Positions 1-7,137 of a DNA stretch of 64,000 nt are shown in pieces. A program made the position numbers and the translations under genes. Source of the stretch: Streptomyces sp. NBC_01571 (GTDB lineage Bacteria; Actinomycetota; Actinomycetes; Streptomycetales; Streptomycetaceae); the NCBI RefSeq assembly GCF_026339875.1, contig NZ_JAPEPZ010000001.1:7874001-7938000 (forward strand). Direction: 5' to 3'. Within the stretch, counting starts at the first letter, position 1; every line of letters starts with the position of its first letter. The notes beneath the pieces were generated by a model that was not told where the DNA came from, made no database searches, and saw only the letters and a list, made by a program, of their open reading frames with translations.

Positions 1-114
1 CAGGCGGCCACCCCGATCGGCAGATTGACCAGAAAGATCCAGTGCCAGCCGACCGCCTGCGTCAGCGCCCCGCCGAGAAACGTCCCGAGTGCCCCGCCCG
101 CGGCGCCGACCGCG
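1..114 (-). pseudogene. MFS drug transporter remnant, 5'-truncated
   Basis: The minus strand reads a 14-TM drug:H+ antiporter segment: a motif-C-like glycine-rich stretch (AVGAAGGALGTFLGG) followed by GWHWIFLVNLPIGVAA, the hallmark of EmrB/QacA-type transporters. The gene runs off the left window edge at its 3' end. On its 5' side the similarity stops near position 114, so the roughly 140 N-terminal residues normal for the family are missing, and no start codon or ribosome binding site is present. It abuts an HxlR fragment pointing the other way, which looks like a deletion scar through a formerly divergent pair. The family is clear from the motif; the inactivity is inferred from the missing start. 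Confidence 0.7.
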
Positions 115-119
115 CTGAA

Positions 120-311
120 CGCCGACTCGTCACGCGTACCGTCCACCCGACGGTTCCGCCCAAGGTCGAGTACGAACTGACGCCGGTGGCCCGGGAGTTG
201 CACGTGACCCTGCTGTCCCTGACGGACTGGGCCGAGCGGCACCGCGTCACGATCGCCGAGTCCCGCGCGGCCTACGACGCCCAGCACCGGCCGGAGCTGC
301 TGGACGCGTAG
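120..311 (+). pseudogene. HxlR-family regulator remnant, C-terminal half
   Basis: The frame gives VTRTVHPTVPPKVEYELTP, the beta-wing of HxlR winged-helix regulators, followed by the usual C-terminal dimerisation helix and a stop. The first half, including the recognition helix, is absent, and upstream sequence is the opposite-strand MFS fragment. HxlR genes are commonly divergent from the exporter they control. The arrangement therefore suggests one deletion removed both promoters and both N-termini. An in-frame ATG lies at 42, but the peptide from there to about 118 is antisense MFS sequence, so expression of a functional protein is unlikely. Confidence 0.7.
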
Positions 312-329
312 ACCGCGGCGCGGCTCGGC

Positions 330-752
330 TCAGAGGCCGAAGACCCCCGGATCGGTCGCCAGTGCACGGAAGTACTCGCGCGGGTCGGCGACGAGCCTGC
401 GCTCCCTGAGGTCCAACAGCCCGCCGACCGCGACGAACTCGGCGGACACCGTGCCGTCGGTCCGCCGAATCTGCTGCTCCACCCGGTAGGTCTTGCCCGC
501 GCCCCAGGTGAAGGCGCACGTCACCTCGGTCTCGTCACCGGCGCGCAGCTCTCGCAAGTACCGGATGGTCGTCTCCAGGACCACCGGTCCCACCCCCTTG
601 GCCATCAGGGCCGCCTGGTTGATCCCGGCCTTGTCGAGTAAGCACCAGCGGGCGTGTTCGGCGTACTGCAGATAGACGCTCTGATTCAGATGGCCCAGGA
701 CGTCGGTCTCGTACCCGCGGACGGTCACCGGGACGGAGAACGGTTCAGCCAT
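330..752 (-). CDS. acyl-CoA thioesterase (4HBT hot-dog fold)
   Basis: The 140-aa protein has the length and layout of single hot-dog 4-hydroxybenzoyl-CoA thioesterases. It has an early YETDVLGHLNQSVYLQY motif that carries the catalytic Asp, then HARW, and later beta strands around ETTIRYLRELRAGDETEV. Such enzymes hydrolyse acyl-CoA or aryl-CoA in the cytosol. The start at 752 was chosen because AAGGAA lies 7 nt upstream of that ATG; an in-frame ATG 48 nt further upstream has no such site. The gene stands alone, and its 3' end converges on the HxlR remnant. The substrate cannot be told from sequence. Confidence 0.85.
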   Translation of the reverse strand: MAEPFSVPVTVRGYETDVLGHLNQSVYLQYAEHARWCLLDKAGINQAALMAKGVGPVVLETTIRYLRELRAGDETEVTCAFTWGAGKTYRVEQQIRRTDGTVSAEFVAVGGLLDLRERRLVADPREYFRALATDPGVFGL

Positions 753-821
753 GGCGTTCCTTTCTTCGATCGTATGTACGACGGTCGGAACGGACGTCAC
801 CCTACTGAGCGACCGGCGGGC

Positions 822-1475
822 TCAGACACGCCGGGGAGACGCCAGTACGTAGCGCACACCCGTACGCGGCTCCGTGTGCTCGCCGGTCTGCCAGCCCGCT
901 TTCTCCAGCGTGGCGGCGCAGGCCCGCAGCGCCTCGGGATCGGGTTCGCGGACGGCGACGGCCTCCGGCTGCGGTGTCGCCCGCACCCGGTATCCGCTGT
1001 CCCCGGGGCCCGCACCCGCCGGGTGGTGCCCGGCGGCCTCCAGGGCCAGCGCGGCGGCCTGCACCAGATGCGTACGCTCCCACCCGCACGGCCGGTCCAC
1101 GGCGCCGTCCGGACGGGTCATCCGGCGCAGCTCCAGAAGCCCCTGCCAGGCGCTGCGCACCTCACGCGGACGGGAGGGCCCGCCCACCGGGGCGTCCTCG
1201 CCGCCGATCCGCGCGGCGAACACCCCCGCGTCGACGGCCGGGGGAGCGGGGGTCCCCGGGACGGCTTCGGGGGTTTCCGAGAGCGTCTCAGGGGTCTCCC
1301 GCACGCGATGCCCGGCGGGCGTCAGGAAGTGGTCGTGCGGCGGACGCGGGTGCCGGAAGGCGAGACCGCGCTTCACCAGCGCGGCGAGCTGGCCCTCCGT
1401 GCCCTTCAGTCGGCCGGTCACGGGCTCGGCGGCGTCGATCACCCGCCGCTGCGCGGCAGTCGGCGGTCGTGTCAT
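822..1475 (-). CDS. hypothetical protein, possible winged-helix N-terminus
   Basis: The 217-aa protein starts at an ATG preceded by GGGGAAGGGG. Its first ~60 residues (QRRVIDAAEPVTGRLKGTEG...LVKRGLAFRHPRPPHDHFLTPAG) resemble a helix-turn-helix with a wing, as in proteins that end 'LTPAGHRVRE'. The rest is Pro/Ala/Arg-rich with two short conserved-looking blocks, one containing WERTHLVQAAALALEAAGH and one at the C-terminus (TLEKAGWQTGEHTEPRTG). I do not recognise a named family. It sits between a thioesterase and a histidine phosphatase on the same strand, 47 bp from the latter, and could be co-transcribed with it. Confidence 0.65.
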   Translation of the reverse strand: MTRPPTAAQRRVIDAAEPVTGRLKGTEGQLAALVKRGLAFRHPRPPHDHFLTPAGHRVRETPETLSETPEAVPGTPAPPAVDAGVFAARIGGEDAPVGGPSRPREVRSAWQGLLELRRMTRPDGAVDRPCGWERTHLVQAAALALEAAGHHPAGAGPGDSGYRVRATPQPEAVAVREPDPEALRACAATLEKAGWQTGEHTEPRTGVRYVLASPRRV

Positions 1476-1522
1476 GGCGCACCCCTTCCCCTGGGCCCGG
1501 CCGGCGGTGACCCACTCGAAGA

Positions 1523-2122
1523 CTACGAGGCGGGTCTGACATTCCAGCCGGCCACCACATGCCGGCGGTGCTCGGTGCTCAGCCGGCTCACGGTCCCGGT
1601 GGCGAGCTGGAACAGGGCGGCGGCCTCGATGGGCAGCCCCAGCCGCCGCACCGTCAGCACCCGCAGGAAGTGCCCGTGGGAGAAGACGGCGACATCGCCC
1701 TCCGCCTCGGCGAGAGCCGCGTCGATCTTGGCCAGCATCCGTTCCGCGCGCGCTTCGACCTGCTCGGGGCTCTCCCCCGGATGCTCCGGCGGTCCGGGCG
1801 CGACACCGTCGTCGAAGAGGAACCAGTCGGGCCGGGTCCGGTGGATCTCCACCGTCGTGACCCCTTCGTATCCGCCGTAGTCCCACTCGCAGAGGTCCGC
1901 GTCGACCCGCACCCCCTCGACCCCGGCCAGCCGCGCCGTCTCCCGCGCGCGCTGCATCGGGCTGACGAACGCCGTGGAGATGTGGTGCGAGGCGATCATC
2001 GGGGCCAGTCGGCGCGCCTGCTCGCGGCCGTTCTCGGTCAAGGGGATGTCGGTCGATCCGGTGTGCCGCCCGGACAAGGACCACTCGGTCTCGCCGTGCC
2101 GCACGAGAAGGAGGTCGCCCAT
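1523..2122 (-). CDS. histidine phosphatase family protein
   Basis: The N-terminus reads LLLVRHGETEWSLSGRHTGSTD, the RHG catalytic motif in which His becomes phosphorylated. A second catalytic His appears in VFSHGHFLRVL, and the conserved Arg lies in SPMQRARETA. At 199 aa it matches small phosphoglycerate-mutase-like phosphatases of the SixA/CobC type rather than glycolytic GpmA. The ATG at 2122 has GAGGA about 9 nt upstream; the in-frame region further upstream has no such site. It is probably a cytosolic phosphatase of unknown substrate. Confidence 0.88.
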   Translation of the reverse strand: MGDLLLVRHGETEWSLSGRHTGSTDIPLTENGREQARRLAPMIASHHISTAFVSPMQRARETARLAGVEGVRVDADLCEWDYGGYEGVTTVEIHRTRPDWFLFDDGVAPGPPEHPGESPEQVEARAERMLAKIDAALAEAEGDVAVFSHGHFLRVLTVRRLGLPIEAAALFQLATGTVSRLSTEHRRHVVAGWNVRPAS

Positions 2123-2272
2123 GCTTGTGGTTCCTCTGCTCGCCGAAGGTTCACGCGGGCCGAACGGTCCGACGCGGCGGGGCTGCGCCCGGCGGGCCGG
2201 GACCACGGCTCCGTCACAGGCTACGAGCCCCGATCTCCGACTCCGCGGACGCGCGCGGGTGGGGCGTGGCCG

Positions 2273-2473
2273 TCAGGAGGGTGAGGAGGCCGCCGCGAAG
2301 GTGACGAAGGCGGTCCAGTGGTCCGGGGTGAAGTCGAGGCGGGGGCCCTGTTTGTTCTTCGAGTCGCGTATGTGCACAGCGCCGGGCGTGGTCGCGACCT
2401 CGACGCAGGCCGGACCGTCGTCGGTGCTGTGGCTGCTCTTGAACCATTCCAGGTCGGAACTGTTTATGGTCAT
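2273..2473 (-). CDS. DUF397 domain protein
   Basis: The 66-aa protein has the standard DUF397 layout: LEWFKSSHST near the start, CVEVA in the middle, VHIRDSKN, then a C-terminal F..PDHWTAFV. Its start codon overlaps the stop of the upstream XRE gene (ATGA), so the two are translationally coupled. Streptomyces carries dozens of such XRE + DUF397 pairs; characterised cases (BldB/WhiJ-type loci) act in developmental control through interaction with the XRE partner. The function here is inferred from that family pattern. Confidence 0.92.
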   Translation of the reverse strand: MTINSSDLEWFKSSHSTDDGPACVEVATTPGAVHIRDSKNKQGPRLDFTPDHWTAFVTFAAASSPS

Positions 2474-3318
2474 GTCTCCCTCAGCGCTTTCTCGATGAAG
2501 GTCAGAGACTCCCCGGGCGCGAGAGCCTGGGCTCGGATGATCCCATAGCGGAGTTCCAGGATCTGGATCTCCTTGGGGTCCGAGATCAGCCGGCTGATGA
2601 GCTGAACCTCGTTGTGCCCCACGGTGGCGCCTTCTTTGAGCCGCAAAAGATGGAAGGGACCGCCGAGGCCGGCGTTGTCCTCACGATCCAGTGGCATCAC
2701 CTGGATCTCCACGTTCCGCAGTTGCCCTACTTCCAACAGTCGTTCGAGTTGTCGGCGCAGTACCAGTCTGCCTCCGATCGGTCGGAGCAGGGTCGCCTCA
2801 TCCTGGACGAAGCTGAACGCCGGGAGGGTGCGCTCGCGATCGATGATCGTCTGGCGTGCCAGGCGGGCGGCAACGCGATGCTCCAACTCCTCCTCGGAGA
2901 ACGCGGGACGCCGTGAGCCGAACACGGTGCGCATGTACTCCTCGGTCTGCAACAGCCCGTTGACGACCGAGTTGTCGTAGGCGCAGATCTCTACCGACTC
3001 ACCCTCCAGCTTCGCCAGATCCCGTACCTTCTTCGGGTACCGGGCCTCCTCCACGTCCTTCGCCAGCCCGGCGATCATTCCGGCCGCCCCGAGCGCCTGA
3101 TCCGCCGCTTCGAGGAACTGCCTTCTCGGCGCCCGTCGTCCGCGCTCGACGGACGACACCTGTTCCTCGCTGTACCCGATCGCGGTGCCCAGTTCGGACT
3201 GCTTGAGCGCCGCCCGTTCGCGCCACATCTTGATGACCTTGCCCACCGTGCGCAGCACGGCCGCAGAGTCGTCGTCGTTGCCGTCGGCCGGCCGCGGCTC
3301 GTTGGCCGTGACGTCCAT
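2470..3318 (-). CDS. XRE-family regulator with DUF5753 (WhiJ-like)
   Basis: The 282-aa protein has an N-terminal helix-turn-helix (about residues 25-80: MWRERAALKQSELGTAIGYS...QVSSVERGRR) and a C-terminal DUF5753 domain (about 100-275: VNGLLQTEEYMR, the Gln-containing LVLRRQLERLLE and GPFHLLRL). The ATG at 3318 is preceded by GGAGGTGGGGG. It is coupled to the DUF397 gene downstream and diverges from an ATPase gene 116 bp away. This trio matches the WhiJ-type loci of S. coelicolor. The regulator probably binds the shared promoter region, with DUF397 modulating it. Confidence 0.92.
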   Translation of the reverse strand: MDVTANEPRPADGNDDDSAAVLRTVGKVIKMWRERAALKQSELGTAIGYSEEQVSSVERGRRAPRRQFLEAADQALGAAGMIAGLAKDVEEARYPKKVRDLAKLEGESVEICAYDNSVVNGLLQTEEYMRTVFGSRRPAFSEEELEHRVAARLARQTIIDRERTLPAFSFVQDEATLLRPIGGRLVLRRQLERLLEVGQLRNVEIQVMPLDREDNAGLGGPFHLLRLKEGATVGHNEVQLISRLISDPKEIQILELRYGIIRAQALAPGESLTFIEKALRET

Positions 3319-3433
3319 GTCCCCCACCTCCACGCGGCGCGGGCCGGACAGCGCCGGACCGCGACCGGACAGTGACCCCGCGTACCGCCGATGTCGCTGT
3401 TGAGCGTAGTGACGATCGACCACGCTGAGTGAC

Positions 3434-3826
3434 ATGAACGTGGATATTGCCGCCCCCGCCCGCGACTTCACCCTCCAGCTGTCGGCCACCCGCAGAGGCG
3501 CCCGGCTGGCCCGCCTCCTCGCGTCCGACCAACTGCACAGGTGGGGCTGGCCCTACGGCTGCGAGGGGAACCGCACCGCCGCGCTGCTGGTGGCGGAACT
3601 GGCGTCGAACGCGGCGCTGCACGGCCGGGAGAGGGGACGGGACTGCCGGCTCGCCCTCACCGCCCGAGCCGACGCGACGCTCCGTATCGAGGTGACGGAC
3701 CCGCGCCCGGACCGCCGTCCGCCCGAGCCGGGTTCCCTCCGGCAGGCCCCGCCCGAGGCCGAGTCGGGCCGGGGGCTCCTTCTGGTCGAGGCGCTGGCCG
3801 CGCACCGGGGGGACGACGTGCGGTGA
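3434..3826 (+). CDS. ATP-binding protein (GHKL/HATPase_c), RsbW-like
   Basis: The 130-aa protein has an N-terminal helix (RRGARLARLLASDQLHRWG), the N-box TAALLVAELASNAALHG with the Mg-binding Asn, and a G-box-like SGRGLLLVEALA. It is a stand-alone ATPase domain like those of anti-sigma factors (RsbW/SpoIIAB type), but in Streptomyces many are partners of XRE/DUF397 loci with no known sigma target. It is divergent from the XRE gene, and the shared 115-bp intergenic region holds both promoters. The protein ends soon after the G-box, as is common for this group. Confidence 0.88.
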   Translation: MNVDIAAPARDFTLQLSATRRGARLARLLASDQLHRWGWPYGCEGNRTAALLVAELASNAALHGRERGRDCRLALTARADATLRIEVTDPRPDRRPPEPGSLRQAPPEAESGRGLLLVEALAAHRGDDVR

Positions 3827-3892
3827 CCCGTATACCAAGACGGTGTGGTGCGAGGTCGGTCTGGGGTGAACGCGGGCGTCGGGCGTCCGCCG

Positions 3893-5101
3893 CTACTGCC
3901 GGTACCCGCTCAGGAACCGGCCGATCCGGCTGATCGCCGCGTCCAGGTCGTCGGCGTGCGGGAGGGTGAGGATGCGGAAGTGGTCGGGCCGGGGCCAGTT
4001 GAAACCGGTGCCCTGGACGACCTGGATCTTCTCGCGGAGCAGCAGGTCCAGGACGAACCGCTCGTCGTCGTGGATCCGGTGCACCTCGGGGTCGATGCGC
4101 GGGAAGGCGTACAGCGCGCCCTTCGGCTTGACGCAGGAGACGCCCGGGATCTCGTTGAGCTTCTCCCAGGCCCGGTCGCGCTGTTCGCGCAGCCGGCCGC
4201 CCGGCGCCGTCAGTTCGTGGATGGACTGGCGGCCGCCGAGCGCGGCCTGGATGGCGTACTGGGCGGGCGCGTTGGCGCACAGGCGCATGGAGGCGAGCAT
4301 CGTCAGCCCCTCCAGGTAGTTGCGGGCGTGCTGCTTGGGGCCTGTCACCACCAGCCAGCCCGAGCGGAAGCCCGCCACCCGGTACGTCTTCGACAGACCG
4401 CAGAAGGTCAGGACCACCAGGTCGGGGGCGAGCGCGGCGGCCGAGTGGTGGACCGCGTCGTCGTAGAGGATCTGGTCGTAGATCTCGTCCGCGAAGACCA
4501 TCAGTCCGTGCCGGCGCGCGAGGTCGAGGATGCCCTCGATGATCTCCTTGGGATAGACGGCGCCGGTGGGGTTGTTCGGGTTGATGATGACGACGGCGCG
4601 TGTCCGGTCGGTGATCTTCGACGCCATGTCGGCGAGGTCCGGGTACCAGTCCGACTGTTCGTCGCAGAGGTAGTGCACGGCCTTGCCGCCCGCGAGCGTG
4701 GTGACGGCCGTCCAGAGCGGGAAGTCGGGTGCGGGGATGAGGACTTCGTCGCCGTCCTCAACCAGGGCCTGGACGGCCATCGAGACGAGTTCGGAGACGC
4801 CGTTGCCGAGGAAGACGTCGTCCACGCCCACCTCCAGACCACGGTCCTGGTAGCGCTGGGCGACGGCCCGGCGGGCGGAGAGGACACCGCGCGAATCGGT
4901 GTACCCGTGTGCCTGGGGGAGCATCCGGATCATGTCCTGGAGGATCTCCTCCGGTGCCTCGAAACCGAAGAGCGCGGGGTTGCCGGTGTTGAGGCGCAGC
5001 ACGCTGTGGCCGGCCGCCTCCAGTGCGTCGGCGTGCTCGATCACCGGGCCGCGGATCTCGTAACAGACCTCGCTGAGTTTGCTGGACTGCCGGAACTCCA
5101 T
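3893..5101 (-). CDS. alaA: alanine-type aminotransferase (AlaA-like, class I)
   Basis: The 402-aa PLP enzyme has the class I fold: the substrate-binding start (RLNTGNPALFGF), GNGVSELVSM for the cofactor phosphate pocket, IINPNNPTGAVY, FADEIYDQI, and the Schiff-base lysine in FCGLSKTYRVAGFRSGW. The pattern is that of AlaA/AlaC transaminases that interconvert pyruvate and alanine using glutamate. The ATG at 5101 lies 8 nt after GGAGGG. It is divergent from an HxlR regulator, and two palindromes (5130-5165) sit between them, so regulation by that HxlR protein is plausible. Confidence 0.88.
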   Translation of the reverse strand: MEFRQSSKLSEVCYEIRGPVIEHADALEAAGHSVLRLNTGNPALFGFEAPEEILQDMIRMLPQAHGYTDSRGVLSARRAVAQRYQDRGLEVGVDDVFLGNGVSELVSMAVQALVEDGDEVLIPAPDFPLWTAVTTLAGGKAVHYLCDEQSDWYPDLADMASKITDRTRAVVIINPNNPTGAVYPKEIIEGILDLARRHGLMVFADEIYDQILYDDAVHHSAAALAPDLVVLTFCGLSKTYRVAGFRSGWLVVTGPKQHARNYLEGLTMLASMRLCANAPAQYAIQAALGGRQSIHELTAPGGRLREQRDRAWEKLNEIPGVSCVKPKGALYAFPRIDPEVHRIHDDERFVLDLLLREKIQVVQGTGFNWPRPDHFRILTLPHADDLDAAISRIGRFLSGYRQ

Positions 5102-5129
5102 GCGCTGCGCCCTCCGGTTCGTGGTGTTG

Positions 5130-5165
5130 CTTGGTTTTACCAAGTAGGTGCTTGGAAAGTCCAAC
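5130..5165. promoter_or_regulatory. paired TTGG-N5-CCAA operators (putative HxlR sites)
   Basis: Two inverted repeats lie in the alaA/hxlR intergenic region. CTTGGTTTTACCAAG (5130-5144) is perfect, and CTTGGAAAGTCCAAC (5151-5165) has TTGG/CCAA arms. Their centres are 21 bp apart, two helical turns, so dimers would bind on one face. The second overlaps the -35 of the downstream gene. This is what an autoregulating HxlR protein would need, but binding is inferred, not shown. Confidence 0.6.
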
Positions 5166-5186
5166 AACGTGTCTAGACTGCGTCGC
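5152..5186 (+). promoter_or_regulatory. leaderless promoter of the HxlR gene
   Basis: TTGGAA (5152-5157) and TAGACT (5174-5179) are separated by 16 bp and fit -35/-10 elements. The -10 ends 7 bp before the ATG at 5187 and no ribosome binding site is present, so the transcript very likely starts at or next to the A of the start codon. Confidence 0.6.
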
Positions 5187-5819
5187 ATGTCACCTCGCCG
5201 AAGCTACGACCAGTACTGTTCCGCGGCCCGCGCGCTCGACGCCGTCGGTGACCGCTGGACCCTCCTGATCGTCCGCGAGCTGCTCGGCGGCCCGCGCCGC
5301 TACACCGACCTGCACGCGGATCTGCCCGGCGTGAGCACGGACGTCCTCGCCTCCCGGCTCCGGGACATGGAGCGCGACGGGCTGACCACCCGGCGCAGGC
5401 TGCCGCCGCCCGGCGCCGCCTACGTCTACGAACTCACCGACCGTGGGCGCGAGTTGCTCCCGGTGCTGCAGGCGCTCGGTGAATGGGGCGCGCCCGCCCT
5501 CGGCGAGCGCCGGGCCACCGACGCCGTACGGGCGCACTGGTTCGCGCTGCCGCTGCTGCGGGGCCTGGCGGAGGAGGGCGAGGGACTGGTCGAAGTCCGG
5601 CTGGACGAGGGTGAGTTCCATGTACGACTGGGGGTCCAGGACGGCCCGGTGTACGGGGACGGGCCCGCCCCGCAGGAGCCGGACGTCCGGCTGTCGCTGG
5701 ACACCGTGACCTGTACGGCGGTGAGCCGCGGGACCTCGACCGTCCTGGAGGCGGTGCGTGAGGGCCGTATCGGGGTCACGGGGGAGGGCACCCTCGCCAA
5801 GGTGCTGCGCGGAGAGTGA
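5187..5819 (+). CDS. HxlR regulator with C-terminal SCP2-like domain
   Basis: The 210-aa protein has an HxlR winged helix (about residues 5-95: CSAARALDAVGDRWTLLIVRELLGGPRRYTDL, SRLRDMERDGL, YELTDRGREL) and then ~110 residues with strands typical of SCP2/sterol-carrier-like domains (FHVRLGVQDGPVY, VRLSLDTVTCTAV, IGVTGEGTLAKVLRG). This fusion is known in actinobacteria and suggests a hydrophobic ligand. The leaderless ATG at 5187 is preferred over an upstream in-frame ATG at 5148 because the promoter lies between them. It is divergent from alaA and likely autoregulated. Confidence 0.88.
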   Translation: MSPRRSYDQYCSAARALDAVGDRWTLLIVRELLGGPRRYTDLHADLPGVSTDVLASRLRDMERDGLTTRRRLPPPGAAYVYELTDRGRELLPVLQALGEWGAPALGERRATDAVRAHWFALPLLRGLAEEGEGLVEVRLDEGEFHVRLGVQDGPVYGDGPAPQEPDVRLSLDTVTCTAVSRGTSTVLEAVREGRIGVTGEGTLAKVLRGE

Positions 5820-6144
5820 CACCGGTACGCCGCCCGCGCGTCCGGTGGCCGACGCGTACTCCCTGGCGGTGCCGTGCCGCCCGCGCCAGACACTTCCAGG
5901 GCGTTCGAAAACATTGCGGGCGGCGGGGCGGCGACCGCAGGGTGGCAACCCCGGGTGGTTCGACCGCCGTTACGACGACGGCGGGCCGCACGAGCGTGGG
6001 AGCGTCCCGCACGCCACCTGCCCGCACGGGGGACGGGCTGAACGGGGGACGGGGGCCCGCCGTGCTGTGGGGGGAGCGCGGCGGGCCCTCGCCGTCGCAG
6101 GGGCGTCCACGCCGAACGTGCGGACGTCCACGCCCCGTACGGCA
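5820..6144. other. non-coding stretch before the MITE
   Basis: Neither strand shows a reading frame with recognisable composition, start and ribosome binding site. Both strands are open in several frames only because of the high GC. I see no clear promoter or terminator. Confidence 0.4.
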
Positions 6145-6325
6145 CTAGGTCGTGTTGCGAAAGTCCCGCCTGCCTCGCGGCGCCTGGCACGCCCTGTCGC
6201 CGCACCGGGCGAAAACCCGGGTACGTCCAGTACGCGGGCTTCCGCCCGGCACGCCGAGAGCACGCACCGGACGCCGCGAGGCCCGCCCTCCGGGCGGACG
6301 ACGGGACTTTCGCAACACGCCCTAG
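6145..6325. mobile_element. MITE-like element, 24-bp terminal inverted repeats ending in CTAG
   Basis: The ends are inverted repeats of 24 bp (6145-6168 and 6302-6325) that differ at one position. Each begins with CTAG, and the shared core is GTGTTGCGAAAGTCCCG. The 181-bp interior has no transposase and contains a further inner repeat (CCTCGCGGCG near each end). The CTAG termini could be a target duplication or target preference of an IS5/IS630-like transposase acting in trans. The right end overlaps the last codon of the membrane-protein gene at 6322 and supplies its TAG stop. Confidence 0.75.
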
Positions 6326-7137
6326 ACGCCCGGGGGCACCCGGGAGGGCCGTCCCGACCCACGGGTCAGCGCGTAGCCGCCGATGCCCGCGAGCGCCGCG
6401 AGGATGCCGCCGATCGCGGTCCACACCCAGCGGTCGGACCACCAGCCGGAGGTCCAGCCGTCGTCGGGCTCGATCGACGACAGCGCGGTCTTCGACGAGC
6501 CGGAAGCGGAGTCGGACTCCTTGGCGCTCGTCGCGATCCCCGGCACCAGCGGCTTGCCCAGCGAACCGTCCACCGCCGCCGCGCCGCCGATGTCCTTGGA
6601 GTCGACCTTCACCTCCGCGCCGACCGGAAGGCCCAGTTCGGACGCCGGCAGCCCGGTGGCCGTCAGCCGGATGTAGTACGTGCCCGGCAGCGGGTCGTCG
6701 GCCCAGGTCTCCGACCACGCGCGCACGGTGCGCAGGGTGCAGGACAGCTCCACACCGGCCGCGTCCTGCGCCGCGGTCCGCGTCTGCGCCCCGTACTGGC
6801 ACGCCTGACGCCGCCGCAGCCCGTCGTACACGTCGACCTGCCAGGTCTCGGCGGCCCCGCGCGTGGAGGCCTCCGGGAGCTTCACCGTGGCCTTCACGGT
6901 GGGCCGTTGACCGGCGTCCGCGGGGAAGGACCAGTACAGGTAGTCGCCCGCGGACCCGCTGGCGGTGGCCTGAGAGCCCTGCTCGATCTCGGTCGCCGTA
7001 CGGAACGACGTACCTGCCCGGGTGGGCGCGCTGTCATCGCCCGACGGGCTCGGGGAGGGGGAGGAGTCGGCGACGGCGGGTGCCGCCGCGGCCCCGAGCA
7101 GCAGCAGAGCCGTACTCAACACATGTCCGAAACGCAT
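6322..7137 (-). CDS. secreted/membrane-anchored hypothetical protein
   Basis: The 271-aa protein has a Sec signal peptide (residues 1-23, AAAAPAVADSS), a Ser/Pro/Asp-rich linker, an exposed domain with cysteines (ACQYG and LSCTLRT) and the phrase GTYYIRLTATGLP seen in bacterial extracellular beta-domains, and one C-terminal TM helix (WVWTAIGGILAALAGIGGYAL) with a short basic tail. It starts within the TGATG overlap with the VWA gene stop, so the two are coupled. VWA + exported partner pairs of this sort are common in Streptomyces, with unknown role. The TAG stop belongs to the MITE terminal CTAG, so the natural C-terminus may have been changed. Confidence 0.8.
   Translation of the reverse strand: MRFGHVLSTALLLLGAAAAPAVADSSPSPSPSGDDSAPTRAGTSFRTATEIEQGSQATASGSAGDYLYWSFPADAGQRPTVKATVKLPEASTRGAAETWQVDVYDGLRRRQACQYGAQTRTAAQDAAGVELSCTLRTVRAWSETWADDPLPGTYYIRLTATGLPASELGLPVGAEVKVDSKDIGGAAAVDGSLGKPLVPGIATSAKESDSASGSSKTALSSIEPDDGWTSGWWSDRWVWTAIGGILAALAGIGGYALTRGSGRPSRVPPGV

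Noticed and set aside
822..2084. A single 420-aa frame across the histidine phosphatase and the hypothetical gene
   Set aside because: It is an open antiphase frame; the phosphatase motifs are in another frame and the true start of the hypothetical gene (1475) has its own ribosome binding site.
3845..5176. A 443-aa plus-strand frame opposite the aminotransferase
   Set aside because: It is the antisense of a gene with clear PLP motifs and has the Val/Asp/Gly-rich composition of a high-GC shadow frame.
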